Shown here piece by piece: positions 14,401-22,798 of a stretch of DNA of 64,000 bases. The notes beneath the pieces are model-generated. The model was not told the DNA's origin, made no database searches, and worked only from the letters and a program-made list of their open reading frames with translations. The position numbers and the translations under genes were made by a program. Source of the DNA: an uncultured Alphaproteobacteria bacterium (lineage in GTDB: Bacteria > Pseudomonadota > Alphaproteobacteria > GCA-2731375); assembly GCA_951812805.1 (NCBI GenBank), contig CATOSZ010000010.1, positions 1 through 64,000 on the forward strand, in the 5' to 3' direction. Numbering within the stretch: the stretch's first letter is position 1; the number at the start of each line of letters is the position of its first letter.

Positions 14401-16647
14401 TCAGGGCGTATCGTCGAGCAGCAGAGGCAAGATCCCGAAGATGGCAATCGGCTCGTTGACGAGCGGATTGCGACCGTTGGCGACTTCGGCGCCGTCCTCG
14501 AGACCGTCACCATCCGTATCGGCGTTCTCCGGATCGGTGCCGAGGATTTCTTCCTCGTCATTCGTCAGGCCGTCGTCGTCGAGATCGAGGTTCGGCGGGT
14601 CCCCTGGATCCCGGGGGTTCGTGCCGCCTTGAAATTCGGCCAGATTGGTCAGGCCGTCGTCATCGGCATCCTCGGCGGCGTCACCGGCGAAGAACGGGTT
14701 GAGCTGATGCATCTGCTCGAACGCATCGGGCATGCCGTCATTGTCATCGTCGCTATCGCAGACATTTCCGGATCCGTCGCCGTCGTGGTCCGCCTGGTCG
14801 GGATTGCCGATATCCGGACAATTGTCGCGGAAGGCGCCACGGCCATCTCCATCGGCATCCCCGCTCAGGTGGTCGGCGGCGGCAAGCGCGTCGACTCGGC
14901 CCGCACCGAACGACGAATCGTTCCCGACGGTACCGAGATCGACTGCGCTTTGGTCGAGCGCCGTACGGATGGTTCCCGGTGTCGCCTGCGGGTCCAGTTG
15001 ATGCAGTAGCGCGACCACCGCGGCAACATGGGGGGCTGCGGCCGATGTTCCGAAGAAGATCGAGGGAAAGTTGCCGGCACCGGTCACCGAGACGCCGTCG
15101 ATGGCGGCAATATCCGGCTTCTGGCGAGACTGGAAGCCAGGAAGCCGAATGATCGACGGCCCCCTCGAACTGAAAGGCTCGATGGTGTTGTGACCGGGAT
15201 CGCCCGCATCGATCGCCCCGACGGCGAGCACATCGGGCAATGCCGCGTGACCGACGACGCTGCCCGACGGATCGTTGTATTGGCTCGGGTCGCCGAAAAC
15301 CGCCAGTTCGAGGTGACGTTCCAGACCGAGAAACTTTTCGATGACCAGATTGGCCGTAACCACGCTCTGTGAACCATTGTAGTAACACACGGCTTCCAAC
15401 GGGTCGTCGTCTCCGTCCTGGAAGGCCGCGCTCAGACACGTGGGACAGAGCAGGTCGCTTTCGGAGGCGTTCAGGAACCCCATATCGAAGTCGTTCCCCG
15501 AAGCTCCATAAGGATCGGCCCATTGCAGCACGGCGCCGACGAAACTCCCCGGCGGTACCGGAATGGCCATGGACACATCGCTGATGGTGCCGGCCCGTGC
15601 CCCGAAGTTGTGAAAGAGACCCTGCAGATTTCCGCCGACCGGCGTGGAAATAGAGAGCTCCTCGTAATGCCCCTGAGCTTGGTTCCCGGCCGACGTCACA
15701 TAGACGACATCGTCGGTGATGGCATCTACCGCCTGGGCGATACTCCCGTCTTCGAAGAACGGCTCGCCGAAGAAGACCAGGTCGTCGACGATGACGTCGG
15801 CGCCGAAGTCGTTCCTCAACTGGTCGAGGCGCTGGATGAACTCGAGGTCTGTTTCGACCGCTGCGATCGCGATCGAAGCGTCCGGTGCGATATCGTGCAC
15901 GATCTCCGCCATCGCAGTTCCCTCGTCGCAACTCCAACCCGGATCGCAGCTCGGTCCGTCCGAGGGACGTGGCTGGCAACTGCCATAGGTCACGATCGCG
16001 GCCGGTAGATCTCCGCTGGCCTGGGCGACGCCGATGGAATTGCCACCATCGGAAATGATCCCGACCTTGGCACCTTGCCCGGTTATGCCGAACGCGCGCA
16101 GCTGGTTCGCCAGTATAATCGCATCGCCCTCGCTGACGGTGCTGCCTTGACGGGCCATGGCGTAGCTGGGCGCCGAAATACGGTCGACCTGCGATGCGCC
16201 CGCCAGCGCTTCGAGCCTATTCACCGGGAGCCAGACCTGCGCGATCCGCCGGTCGACATCGATGATTTCGCGCTCGGCGCCCAGTCGTCGAAGCAACGCG
16301 TCGATGCCGTCCGAACCCGGCGACCAATGAAGGTAGACCTGCACCCGGCCTCGGGCGTCGAAGCGAACGCGGTCGAACGACTCACGGCGGTCGACCGACA
16401 CCGGGTCTCGGGAGGCATGGGCCCGAAATCGCTTCGAAACCGCTTCCCTGACACGTGCGGCGATCCTATCGGATAGGACCGGGCCGGATGGATGAGACTC
16501 CGACGAGGCATCTTTCAGCCGGGACAGTCCGCCATTTCCGGCCTCGGCGAGAAACGGCAGGCCCATCAAAACAATGAACGCGGCACAGAACCACGGTGTT
16601 CCGGTCCCTGTTGTCCGATGCATGAGACGATACATCATGGTGCCCAT
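14401..16647 (-). CDS. Secreted S8 (subtilisin-like) peptidase with thrombospondin type-3 repeats
   Basis: 748 residues. An N-terminal signal anchor (WFCAAFIVLMGLPFLAEAG) precedes a ~140-residue pro-like region, then the S8 fold: nucleophile-side Asp in VGIISDGGNSIG, the oxyanion region YVTSAGNQAQG, and catalytic Ser in FGTSAAAPHVAAVVALL. Where subtilisins have HGT, this protein reads CDEGTAMAEIVHDIAPDA, so Glu occupies the His position, as in some divergent S8 proteins. The last ~140 residues are Asp-rich calcium-binding repeats (DNCPDIGNPDQADHDGDGSG, DSDDDNDGMPDAFE, DTDGDGLEDGAE) ending in a hydrophobic tail. It is expected to be extracellular. An AT-rich leader precedes the start. Confidence 0.85.
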   Translation of the reverse strand: MGTMMYRLMHRTTGTGTPWFCAAFIVLMGLPFLAEAGNGGLSRLKDASSESHPSGPVLSDRIAARVREAVSKRFRAHASRDPVSVDRRESFDRVRFDARGRVQVYLHWSPGSDGIDALLRRLGAEREIIDVDRRIAQVWLPVNRLEALAGASQVDRISAPSYAMARQGSTVSEGDAIILANQLRAFGITGQGAKVGIISDGGNSIGVAQASGDLPAAIVTYGSCQPRPSDGPSCDPGWSCDEGTAMAEIVHDIAPDASIAIAAVETDLEFIQRLDQLRNDFGADVIVDDLVFFGEPFFEDGSIAQAVDAITDDVVYVTSAGNQAQGHYEELSISTPVGGNLQGLFHNFGARAGTISDVSMAIPVPPGSFVGAVLQWADPYGASGNDFDMGFLNASESDLLCPTCLSAAFQDGDDDPLEAVCYYNGSQSVVTANLVIEKFLGLERHLELAVFGDPSQYNDPSGSVVGHAALPDVLAVGAIDAGDPGHNTIEPFSSRGPSIIRLPGFQSRQKPDIAAIDGVSVTGAGNFPSIFFGTSAAAPHVAAVVALLHQLDPQATPGTIRTALDQSAVDLGTVGNDSSFGAGRVDALAAADHLSGDADGDGRGAFRDNCPDIGNPDQADHDGDGSGNVCDSDDDNDGMPDAFEQMHQLNPFFAGDAAEDADDDGLTNLAEFQGGTNPRDPGDPPNLDLDDDGLTNDEEEILGTDPENADTDGDGLEDGAEVANGRNPLVNEPIAIFGILPLLLDDTP

Positions 16648-16735
16648 CGATATCCGCCGTCAAAATATAAGGTGAACGATACTATATCTATACAATTTCT
16701 TTAAGTAAATTTTGGTGAAGGTCTTGTGATGCTAC
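16648..16735 (-). promoter_or_regulatory. AT-rich upstream region of the S8 peptidase gene
   Basis: About 90 bp directly upstream of the peptidase start are strikingly AT-rich in a GC-rich setting. Read on the minus strand, they contain TTGTATAGATATAGTAT and CTTATATTTTGAC. Several TATA-like hexamers give possible -10 boxes (TATAGT preceded by TTACTT at 16-nt spacing, or TATATT), but none is decisive. I call it a promoter-bearing region, not a mapped promoter. Confidence 0.4.
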
Positions 16736-16764
16736 CCTGTCATCCTCTCGCGTCGCCCACCGCC

Positions 16765-16974
16765 TTACAGCTTCTTGCCCCGGACCTTCGTCTTCAAACG
16801 GCGGATATGCGCCTGGATCTGCGGCATGTGGGGATTGACCGCGACCGCGCGTTCGAAATTCTCCAGGGCCTTGGCATCGTCGCCGAGCTGGCCGTGGATC
16901 AGGCCCAGGCCGCTCAGCGCGCCGAAGTGGCGCGGCTCCAGCGTCAGGGTCTTGTCGACGTCGAGGATCGAATC
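16765..16974 (-). pseudogene. 3' fragment of TPR-repeat protein gene split by IS insertion
   Basis: This is the downstream part of the gene whose 5' part lies at 19866-20230. It encodes SILDVDKTLTLEPRHFGALS, then a TPR-like helix pair (GLGLIHGQLGDDAKALENFE, RAVAVNPHMPQIQAHI) and a basic end (RRLKTKVRGKKL), stop TAA at 16767-16765. It has no start of its own. Joining it to the 5' part after removing the IS element and one copy of the duplicated ATCGAATC restores a 188-residue reading frame exactly. TPR proteins of this type are secreted, bind other proteins and have no enzymatic role. Confidence 0.88.
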
Positions 16975-16979
16975 TGCGG

Positions 16980-17043
16980 ATTTCGGTAGTTCCGGACGGC
17001 GGTTTCAGTAAGTCCTGGCCACCGATTTCATAAAGTCCCGGCC
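16980..17043. repeat. Left-end terminal repeats of IS21-family element 1
   Basis: Three imperfect copies spaced 22-23 bp: TTTCGGTAGTTCCGGAC, TTTCAGTAAGTCCTGGCC and TTTCATAAAGTCCCGGCC. They are the inverted counterparts of the repeats at the right end (19774-19860). Multiple terminal repeats of this kind are IstA binding sites in IS21-family elements. Confidence 0.75.
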
Positions 17044-17079
17044 GGTTCCGGGAGTTTGGCTTCGGGTGCCTTGTTGCCG

Positions 17080-17856
17080 TCAGTCGGGATTGTTTTCCGT
17101 TGTGGTTGGCTGGGTCAAGTCGGTCGTCGATTTCTTCTTTCGCATGCTGTCGCCTTTCAAGCCGATGCGGTGGGCGTTGTGGATGACGCGGTCGAGGATG
17201 GCGTCGGCGATGGTGGCCTCGCCGATCAGGTCGTGCCAGGCGGTCACGGGGATCTGCGCGGTGATGAGGGTTGAGCGTCGGTGGTATCGTTCCTCGCAGA
17301 TTTCCAGGAGATCGAGGCGCTGGCGGTCGGTCAGGCCATGGGTTCCCCAGTCGTCGAGGACGAGCAGCTGGACCCGGGCGAGGCGGTCGATCAGGCGGGG
17401 CAGCCGGCCGTCGAGGCGGGCCATGGCGAGGTCCTCGAAGAGCCTGGGCATGCGGACGTAGAGGACGGAATGATCGAGCCTGGCGGCCTGATGGGCGATG
17501 GCACAGGCGAGCCATGTCTTGCCGGTTCCGGTCTGGCCGGTGACGATGAGGTTCTCGTGTGCCTTGAGCCAGACGCCCTGGGCGAGAGAGAGGACGGCGC
17601 GGCGGTCGAGGCCTCGTTCGGCGGCGAAGTCGATGTCCTCGATGCAGGCCTCGGGGAAGCGTAGCCTGGCCTGTCTGAGGCGGTTGGCGAGGCGCTTGTC
17701 GGCGCGGGTGGCGGCCTCGCGGTCGAGCATGAGGGCGAGCCAGTCCTCGCGGTTCAATTCCGATGATTGGCCTCGCTCGGCCATGTCGCGGTAAGCCTCT
17801 GCCATGCCCTTGAAGCCGAGGGCCTGCATCTGGTCGAGGGTCGGGTGTGTCAGCAT
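17080..17856 (-). CDS. istB: IS21-family transposition ATPase IstB
   Basis: 258 residues, the normal IstB size. It is an AAA+ (DnaC-like) helper ATPase that selects the target DNA and activates IstA. Walker A is VTGQTGTGKTWLACAIAHQA and Walker B is VQLLVLDDWG. The N-terminus LDQMQALGFKGMAEAYRDMA and the C-terminal VIHNAHRIGLKGDSMRKK are typical of this branch. The ATG at 17856 follows the istA stop by 17 nt. It appears intact, so it could act in trans if another copy of istA is present in the genome. Confidence 0.93.
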   Translation of the reverse strand: MLTHPTLDQMQALGFKGMAEAYRDMAERGQSSELNREDWLALMLDREAATRADKRLANRLRQARLRFPEACIEDIDFAAERGLDRRAVLSLAQGVWLKAHENLIVTGQTGTGKTWLACAIAHQAARLDHSVLYVRMPRLFEDLAMARLDGRLPRLIDRLARVQLLVLDDWGTHGLTDRQRLDLLEICEERYHRRSTLITAQIPVTAWHDLIGEATIADAILDRVIHNAHRIGLKGDSMRKKKSTTDLTQPTTTENNPD

Positions 17857-17873
17857 GAGGTGTCTTCTCCTGG

Positions 17874-18062
17874 TTATCGGTAGTAGCCGGGGCCGCGGAT
17901 GTTGGTGTGTGGCGGCAGCGGCAGAAGCGGTTCGCGCTCGGGGCGTGTGCGATCGAGGCCGGACTTGAGGATGGCGGCGAGCGATGAGTAGCTGGTCGTG
18001 TTGATGGTGAGCGCGCGTGCGCAGGCGGCCTCGACGCGTTCCGGTTCGTATCGGCGTAACCG
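17874..18062 (-). pseudogene. istA: C-terminal fragment of istA (element 1)
   Basis: It encodes the last ~60 residues of an IS21 transposase: RRYEPERVEAACARAL, then TSYSSLAAILKSGLDRTR and a Pro-rich end finishing NIRGPGYYR. Homology to istA stops near 18056-18062, where IS66-like DNA begins (GTAACCGGGG). The central DDE-domain part of istA is absent between this fragment and the 5' fragment at 18981-19694. There is no start codon of its own, and it is non-functional. Confidence 0.82.
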
Positions 18063-18980
18063 GGGCAAAAGGCCGGGCCTGGGGACGGGGGGATCTGGCC
18101 TGGGTATAGGGGTGAGTCTCAACGGCCACATCTTGTGAGGCTTCCGCGTCAAGTGACCAGATATCGATGTTCGCGGCGGGAGGTCTGTGATTCGATCCCG
18201 TCATGGCCGAATCGCTTCCGGATCTCGACGATCTTGATGTCGCCGCCCTGAAGGCGCTGGTTCTGACGCTGCTTGAGGAGCAGGCGGCCCTGCGTGCCGA
18301 GAACGCGACATTGCGCGAAGAGATCCGCCGTCTCAAAGGCCTTTCCGGGCCACCGGATATCAAGCCGAGCGGCATGGACAAGCAGGCCGTATCCCGGGGC
18401 CGGACGGGGCGGAAGGCGGGACGGCGGGCCAAGAAGGGCCGGGTTCCCATCGACGAGAGGCGGATCGTCCGGGCCGCCGTGCCGGCGGGCTCGCGCTTCA
18501 AGGGCTATGAAGACTATCTGGTTCAGGACCTGCTCTGCCGGCCGAACACTGTCCTGTTACGCCGCGAGCGCTGGCTGACGCCCGAGGGGGCCACGATCGT
18601 GGCGCCGCTGCCGGCGGGGACGCGCGGCCACTTCGGCCCGGCGCTCAGGCGTTTCGTGCTGGCGCTCTATCATGGCGGCCAGACCAGCGCGGAGCGCTTG
18701 GCGCGGCTCTTGGACGACCTCGGCATCAAGATCTCCAAGCGCCAGGTGGTGCGGTTGTTGAACGAGGGCCATGACGGCTTCGTCGCCGAGGGCGAGGCGG
18801 TGCTGCGCGCCGGCCTGGAGACGGCGCCCTGGATCAGCGTCGACGATACCGGCGCCCGCCACGCCAACCGCAACGGGGTGACGAGCGGGATCGGCAACGA
18901 CGCCTTCGCTTGGTTCGCCACGACGTTTTCCAAGAGCCGCTTGAACTTCCTGGAACGGCTGCGGGCCGGCCACGCGGACT
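18056..18980 (+). mobile_element. Truncated IS66-like element nested inside istA
   Basis: IS66-like DNA replaces the middle of istA. Its probable left end begins GTAACCGGGGC at 18056, and GTAA is the usual IS66-family terminus. Its right end is missing: the transposase frame runs straight into istA sequence at 18980/18981. The insertion was therefore followed by a deletion that removed the 3' half of the IS66 transposase and the central part of istA. The ~140 nt before the transposase start hold no other gene. Confidence 0.7.
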
Positions 18981-18982
18981 AA
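18203..18982 (+). pseudogene. IS66-like transposase, C-terminally truncated
   Basis: 259 codons survive. The N-terminal coiled coil (LEEQAALRAENATLREEIRR) is typical of IS66 transposases, followed by a basic linker (RTGRKAGRRAKKGRV), a Zn-ribbon-like middle without clear Cys pairs, an HTH (QTSAERLARLLDDLGIKISK) and the start of the DDE domain (WISVDDTGARHA, first catalytic Asp). Full-length proteins are ~450-520 residues. The frame ends at a chance TAA spanning the junction with istA (18980-18982), so the later catalytic residues are lost. Non-functional. Confidence 0.82.
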
Positions 18983-19694
18983 AGGTCGGGTTGAGGGTCG
19001 GCTCGAACCAGAGCGGCTTGGCGACGCCGGCCTTGAGGTTATCGCAGACGATGCTCTTGGGCACGCCGCCGAAGTAGGCGAGCGCCCGGCATTGTCCGGC
19101 GACCCAGTCGGGCAGGCGCTGGGTCAGGCTGGCGGTGGCGAAGGTGAGCGAGGAAGCGCCCAGCACGGCGACGAAGATCTGCGCGTCGTGCACCTCGCCG
19201 GTCTCGGGGTCGACGATGTCCACCGTCTGGCCGGCATAATCGGTCTGCATGACCGCACCGGCCTCGTGGCGGTTGCGCCAGGTGGCGCCGGTGCGCCGCT
19301 TGAACGCCGTGAAGGCTTCGCAGAACCAGGTGTAGCCGTAGCCATCGGGATGTGAGGCGCGGTATTCCTGCCAGAGCAGGGTCAGCGTCACCCCCTTGCG
19401 CTTCAGCTCGGCCGCGACCGTCGGCCAGTGCGGCTCGCACCTGTCGCGCGGGGGCCGGCCCATGCGGCGGAACAGCGTCTCTTGCAGGACCGCGTCGTCC
19501 TCGTATTCCGCCGGCAGCGGCCAGGCGGTAAGGCCGACCTCGCGGGCCCGCAGCAAATAGGTCGACACTGTCGTCTTGGAGACCTTCAGCCGTTCCGCCA
19601 CCTCTCGCGCCGAGAGGCCTTGGTCATGCGTCAGCCGCAGGATCGTTCGTGCATCTCTCACCGTCGTTCGTCTCGTCTGCTTCCGTCTGGGCAT
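18981..19694 (-). pseudogene. istA: N-terminal fragment of istA (element 1)
   Basis: 238 residues from ATG 19694, which has a GGGAGGGG ribosome-binding site. The start is a basic tail (MPRRKQTRRT) and an HTH (GLSAREVAERLKVSKTTVST). Then come the IstA-specific TWFCEAFTAFKRR, the first catalytic Asp in MQTDYAGQTVDIV and the second in SIVCDNLKAGVAKP. Homology ends at WFEPTLNPTF at the junction with the IS66-like remnant. The third acidic residue and the rest of the domain are missing, so the product cannot transpose DNA. Confidence 0.87.
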
Positions 19695-19773
19695 GTCCCC
19701 TCCCGGCAAAAGCCAAGAGGTAGACGCCGAGACGGCGCACCCGAAAGCTGAACTCAGATCGCCCCGTGATGCT

Positions 19774-19860
19774 GTCCGGGACTTTCCGGAATCACTGGCC
19801 GCGACTTACTGAAATCTCTGGCCAGGACTTTCCGTAATCGGTGTCCGGGACTTTCCGAAA
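19774..19860. repeat. Right-end terminal repeats of IS21-family element 1
   Basis: Four imperfect copies at ~23-bp spacing: GTCCGGGACTTTCCGGAAT (19774), GGCCGCGACTTACTGAAAT (19797), GGCCAGGACTTTCCGTAAT (19820) and GTCCGGGACTTTCCGAAAC (19842). They are inverted relative to the three copies at the left end and probably represent IstA binding sites. Confidence 0.75.
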
Positions 19861-19865
19861 CGCGC

Positions 19866-20230
19866 ATCGAATCCTCGTAGCGCTGCATCAGGAACAGCAC
19901 CGTCGCCCGCTTGTTCCAGCCCTCCGAGAATTCGGGCGCCAGTTCGACGACGCTGGAGAGGTGGGTGTAGGCCTCGTCGAACTTGTTGGCGCTCATCGCG
20001 ACGAGGCCGCGCTGCATCAACAGATCGACCGTCGCGGAGCCGGAGACGTGCCAGGTCCGCCAGATCTCCGCCTCGATGCGCAAGGCCAGCAGCTTGTCGT
20101 CGGTCTTGCGCAACTCCGCGAACAGGCGTTCGAGATTGGGGTCGTTCTGATCGGCCCGCGCCGCGGGCGGCGACAGCCCCAGGGCCACGCCCAAGAGCAA
20201 CGCCAGGACAAGGGTGCGTAGCGGTTTCAT
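19866..20230 (-). pseudogene. 5' fragment of secreted TPR-repeat protein gene, split by IS
   Basis: It starts at ATG 20230 (MKPLRTLVLALLLGVALG, signal peptide, then PPAARADQNDPN). The N-terminal part reads ERLFAELRKTDDKLLALRI, a phrase typical of small alphaproteobacterial TPR proteins. It continues through a first TPR (RGLVAMSANKFDEAYTHLSS, VVELAPEFSEGWNKRA) up to LFLMQRYEDS. Beyond this the frame reads into the IS and ends at 19754 after unrelated residues. The remainder of the gene is at 16765-16974. An upstream ATG at 20242 is also in frame, but MKPLRT is the better signal-peptide start. Confidence 0.88.
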
Positions 20231-20276
20231 GGTTGGAAACATAGCATCGGCTCCCGCGGTGCCAAACTAGCCTCGC

Positions 20277-21572
20277 TCAAACGTGACCGGCGAGGGCGCG
20301 GGGCGCCGGGCCACCCGTCGCCCAGTCCAGCAGTTCGACCGTGTGCACCACCGGCAGCGCGGTGCCGCCGGCGATCTGCATCATGCAGCCGAGATTGCCG
20401 GCGGCGACGGCCTGGGGTGCCGCCGCCTCGATATTGGCGACCTTGCGCGCGCGCAGCTGATCGGCGAGGTCGGGCTGCAGCATGTTGTAGGTGCCCGCCG
20501 AGCCGCAGCAAAGGTGGCTTTCCCCGATACCACGCACCTCGTAACCGGCCTCGGCCAGCAGCGCCTGCGGCAGTGCCGTCACCTTCTGGCCATGCTGGAG
20601 GGAGCAGGCGGAATGATAGGCGACGGCGAGCTCAGGTCCCTTGGCGTCGGCCGGCAGGCCCAGGCGATCGACCAGCTCCGTGACGTCGAGGGCGTTGTCG
20701 GCCACCCAGGCCGCCTGCTCGGCCAGGCGCGGCTCGTCGCGGAACATGAAGCCATAGTCTTTCACCGTCGTGCCGCAGCCCGACGTATTGATAACGATGG
20801 CGTCGAGGCCGTGCTCGTCGCGCTGCCGGATCCAGGCGTGGATGTTGGCGCGGGCCGCCGCCCGTGCCGCGTCCTCCTTGCCCATGTGATGGGTGAGCGC
20901 GCCGCAGCAGCCGGCCCCCGGCGCCACCACGACCTCGGCCCCGAGGCGCGTCAGCAGCCGCACCGTCGCCTCGTTGATCTCGGGCGCCAGCACCCGCTGG
21001 GCGCAGCCGTTCAACAGTGCGACCCGCAGGCGCGCCGGCCCTTCGGCCGGGTGGGTGCCCGGCCGATCCACCGCGGAAGGCGGCGCCATCTCCGCCGGCG
21101 CCATCGCCATCAGCCGGGCGAGGCCGGCGGGCAACAGACCCGCGAGCGGGCGTGCCAGGCCCGCCATGCCGAGCCCGAGGCGGAACAACGTCGGCGAGGC
21201 CAGCACGTGGGCCAGCAGGCCGCGCAACGCCCGTTCGGCGAGCGGGCGGCGATGAGTCGTCTCGACATGGGCGCGGGCGTGATCGACCAGGTGCATGTAG
21301 TCGACGCCCGAGGGACAGGTGGTCATGCAGGAGAGGCAACCGAGACAGCGATCGAGATGGCGGGCCACCTCCACCGGCGCCGGCCCGCCGTCCTCCAGCA
21401 TGTTCTTGATCAGGTAGATCCGCCCGCGCGGACTGTCGAGCTCGTCGCCGAGCAGCACATAGGTCGGGCAGGTCGCCGTGCAGAAGCCGCAATGCACGCA
21501 GCTGCGCAGGATGCTATCGGCGGTCTGGATCTTCGGATCGGCGAGCTGGGCCAAAGAGAAGTTCGTCTGCAT
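20277..21572 (-). CDS. glcF: Glycolate oxidase iron-sulfur subunit
   Basis: 431 residues. Two 4Fe-4S motifs, CVHCGFCTATCP and CLGCLSCMTTCP, sit in the first ~100 residues. Two CCG domains follow (APGAGCCGALTHHMG and SHLCCGSAGTYNMLQ) that bind a non-cubane cluster or mediate electron transfer. With GlcD and GlcE it oxidises glycolate to glyoxylate and feeds electrons to the respiratory chain. ATG 21572 lies 5 nt after the glcE stop. The gene is last in the glcDEF operon; the next gene on this strand is the IS-disrupted TPR gene. Confidence 0.95.
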   Translation of the reverse strand: MQTNFSLAQLADPKIQTADSILRSCVHCGFCTATCPTYVLLGDELDSPRGRIYLIKNMLEDGGPAPVEVARHLDRCLGCLSCMTTCPSGVDYMHLVDHARAHVETTHRRPLAERALRGLLAHVLASPTLFRLGLGMAGLARPLAGLLPAGLARLMAMAPAEMAPPSAVDRPGTHPAEGPARLRVALLNGCAQRVLAPEINEATVRLLTRLGAEVVVAPGAGCCGALTHHMGKEDAARAAARANIHAWIRQRDEHGLDAIVINTSGCGTTVKDYGFMFRDEPRLAEQAAWVADNALDVTELVDRLGLPADAKGPELAVAYHSACSLQHGQKVTALPQALLAEAGYEVRGIGESHLCCGSAGTYNMLQPDLADQLRARKVANIEAAAPQAVAAGNLGCMMQIAGGTALPVVHTVELLDWATGGPAPRALAGHV

Positions 21573-21577
21573 CGCAC

Positions 21578-22798
21578 TCACACCCCCTCGTACATGCGGC
21601 CGGGATTGAGAATGCCTGCCGGATCGAAGCTCTGCTTGATCCGTTGCGTCAAGCGGGCGAGCGGTTCGGGTTGCGGCTGGAAGACCGGCACCCGGCCGCG
21701 CACCGCCGCCGGCGCCCGGATCAGCGTGGCATGACCAGCCCCGCCCACCGCGCCGCGAACCCGATCGTGCGCCGCGTCGTCCGCGCCCGGCAGGGCGAGC
21801 CAGACCAGACCCCCCGCCCAATCGTAGATTGCCTCGCCCCCGCCCGCCGCCAGCAGCGCGCCGGCGATGGCGGGCGCGGCGCCCGGCGTTACCGACAGGC
21901 GCCAGACCACGCTGTCGTCCGGTCCGATCAACTCGCCGACATCGGCCAGCTCCCGCCAAAAGCGGTTGGAGTTCGAGCCGTGCAGTTCCTCGACCGCGCC
22001 GTGCCGGCCCATGACCTCGCGCAGGACCGCGCAGCGATGCAGCACGGAGGGCTCGGGCCCCTCGATCCGGGCCGCGGTGACGCCGGTCCCGGCGCCGGCG
22101 ACATAACCGACCGCGGAGCGCGCCGCAGCGGCGGCCGGCAGATGGGCGAGGCCGCTCGCCTCGTGCGGGCCGCCGGCGATCTCCGCCAGCAGGGTGATCG
22201 CCGCCGCGTCGTCGAGCCCCTGCACCAGCACGGTGCGCAGCTTTTCCGGCGCCGGCAGCACCTTGATCGTCACCTCCGTCATCGCGGCGAGCGTGCCGTA
22301 GCTGCCGGCCAGCAGCTTCGAGAGGTCGTAGCCGGTGACGTTTTTCATGACGCGACCGCCGGAACGGACGATGTCGCCGCGCCCGGTCACCGCCTGGAAG
22401 CCGAGGAAATGATCGCGGGCGGCGCCGGCCCGGATGCGGCGCGGACCCGACTGGTTGCAGGCCAGCACACCGCCCAGCGTCGGCCGCGCCTCGGCCCCCA
22501 GCAGGCGCGAGAGATCGCCCGGCTCGAAGGCGAGCTGCTGGCCGTTCTGCGCCAGCAGGCCTTCGATCTCGTCCATGGGGGTCGCCGGGCCGGCGCGCAG
22601 GACCAACTCGTCCGGCTCGTAGATCTCGACGCCGGCGAGCGCCGAGAGGTCCAGGATAGGGCTCTCGTCGCCCGGCGGCCGGCCGAGCCCGGCCTTCGAG
22701 CCCGCCGCGCGAAACGCCAGCGGCGCCTCGGCCGCGAGCGCCCATAGGACCGCCTCGCGCACGTCCTCCGCGCTCGCCGGTTTCAGGATCTCGCCCAT
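21578..22798 (-). CDS. glcE: Glycolate oxidase FAD-binding subunit
   Basis: 406 residues with a PCMH-type FAD-binding domain. Markers are LAFRAAGSKAGLGRPP (FAD loop), LGAEARPTLGGVLACNQSGPRR, GRGDIVRSGGRVMKNVTGYDLSKLLAG in two adjoining parts, and the C-terminal FDPAGILNPGRMYEGV. GlcE forms the catalytic complex with GlcD. The start ATG at 22798 overlaps the glcD stop (ATGA); a longer frame reaching back to 23041 would overlap glcD and is rejected. The order D-E-F with minimal gaps indicates one transcript. Confidence 0.94.
   Translation of the reverse strand: MGEILKPASAEDVREAVLWALAAEAPLAFRAAGSKAGLGRPPGDESPILDLSALAGVEIYEPDELVLRAGPATPMDEIEGLLAQNGQQLAFEPGDLSRLLGAEARPTLGGVLACNQSGPRRIRAGAARDHFLGFQAVTGRGDIVRSGGRVMKNVTGYDLSKLLAGSYGTLAAMTEVTIKVLPAPEKLRTVLVQGLDDAAAITLLAEIAGGPHEASGLAHLPAAAAARSAVGYVAGAGTGVTAARIEGPEPSVLHRCAVLREVMGRHGAVEELHGSNSNRFWRELADVGELIGPDDSVVWRLSVTPGAAPAIAGALLAAGGGEAIYDWAGGLVWLALPGADDAAHDRVRGAVGGAGHATLIRAPAAVRGRVPVFQPQPEPLARLTQRIKQSFDPAGILNPGRMYEGV

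Larger units (their letters stand above)
16975..19866 (-). mobile_element. IS21-family insertion sequence (istA/istB), internally disrupted
   Basis: The element begins TGCGGATTTCGG and ends, read from the other side, TGCGCGTTTCGG, giving the TG...CA termini of IS21-family elements. It is flanked by a direct repeat TCGAATC (16968-16974 and 19867-19873; 8 bp if the shared A is counted). Both ends carry short repeats resembling transposase sites. It encodes istB intact and istA in two pieces separated by an IS66-like remnant, so it is ~2.9 kb rather than the usual 2-2.5 kb. It is probably not autonomous now. It interrupts a TPR-protein gene. Confidence 0.88.

Noticed and set aside
12924..14561. 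545-codon minus-strand frame over pntB
   Set aside because: His/Asp/Arg-rich composition typical of antisense to a GC-rich gene; pntB on the plus strand is unambiguous.
16688..17515. 275-codon minus-strand frame with Pro/Arg-rich sequence
   Set aside because: Out-of-frame shadow of istB and the IS end; istB lies in another frame of the same strand.
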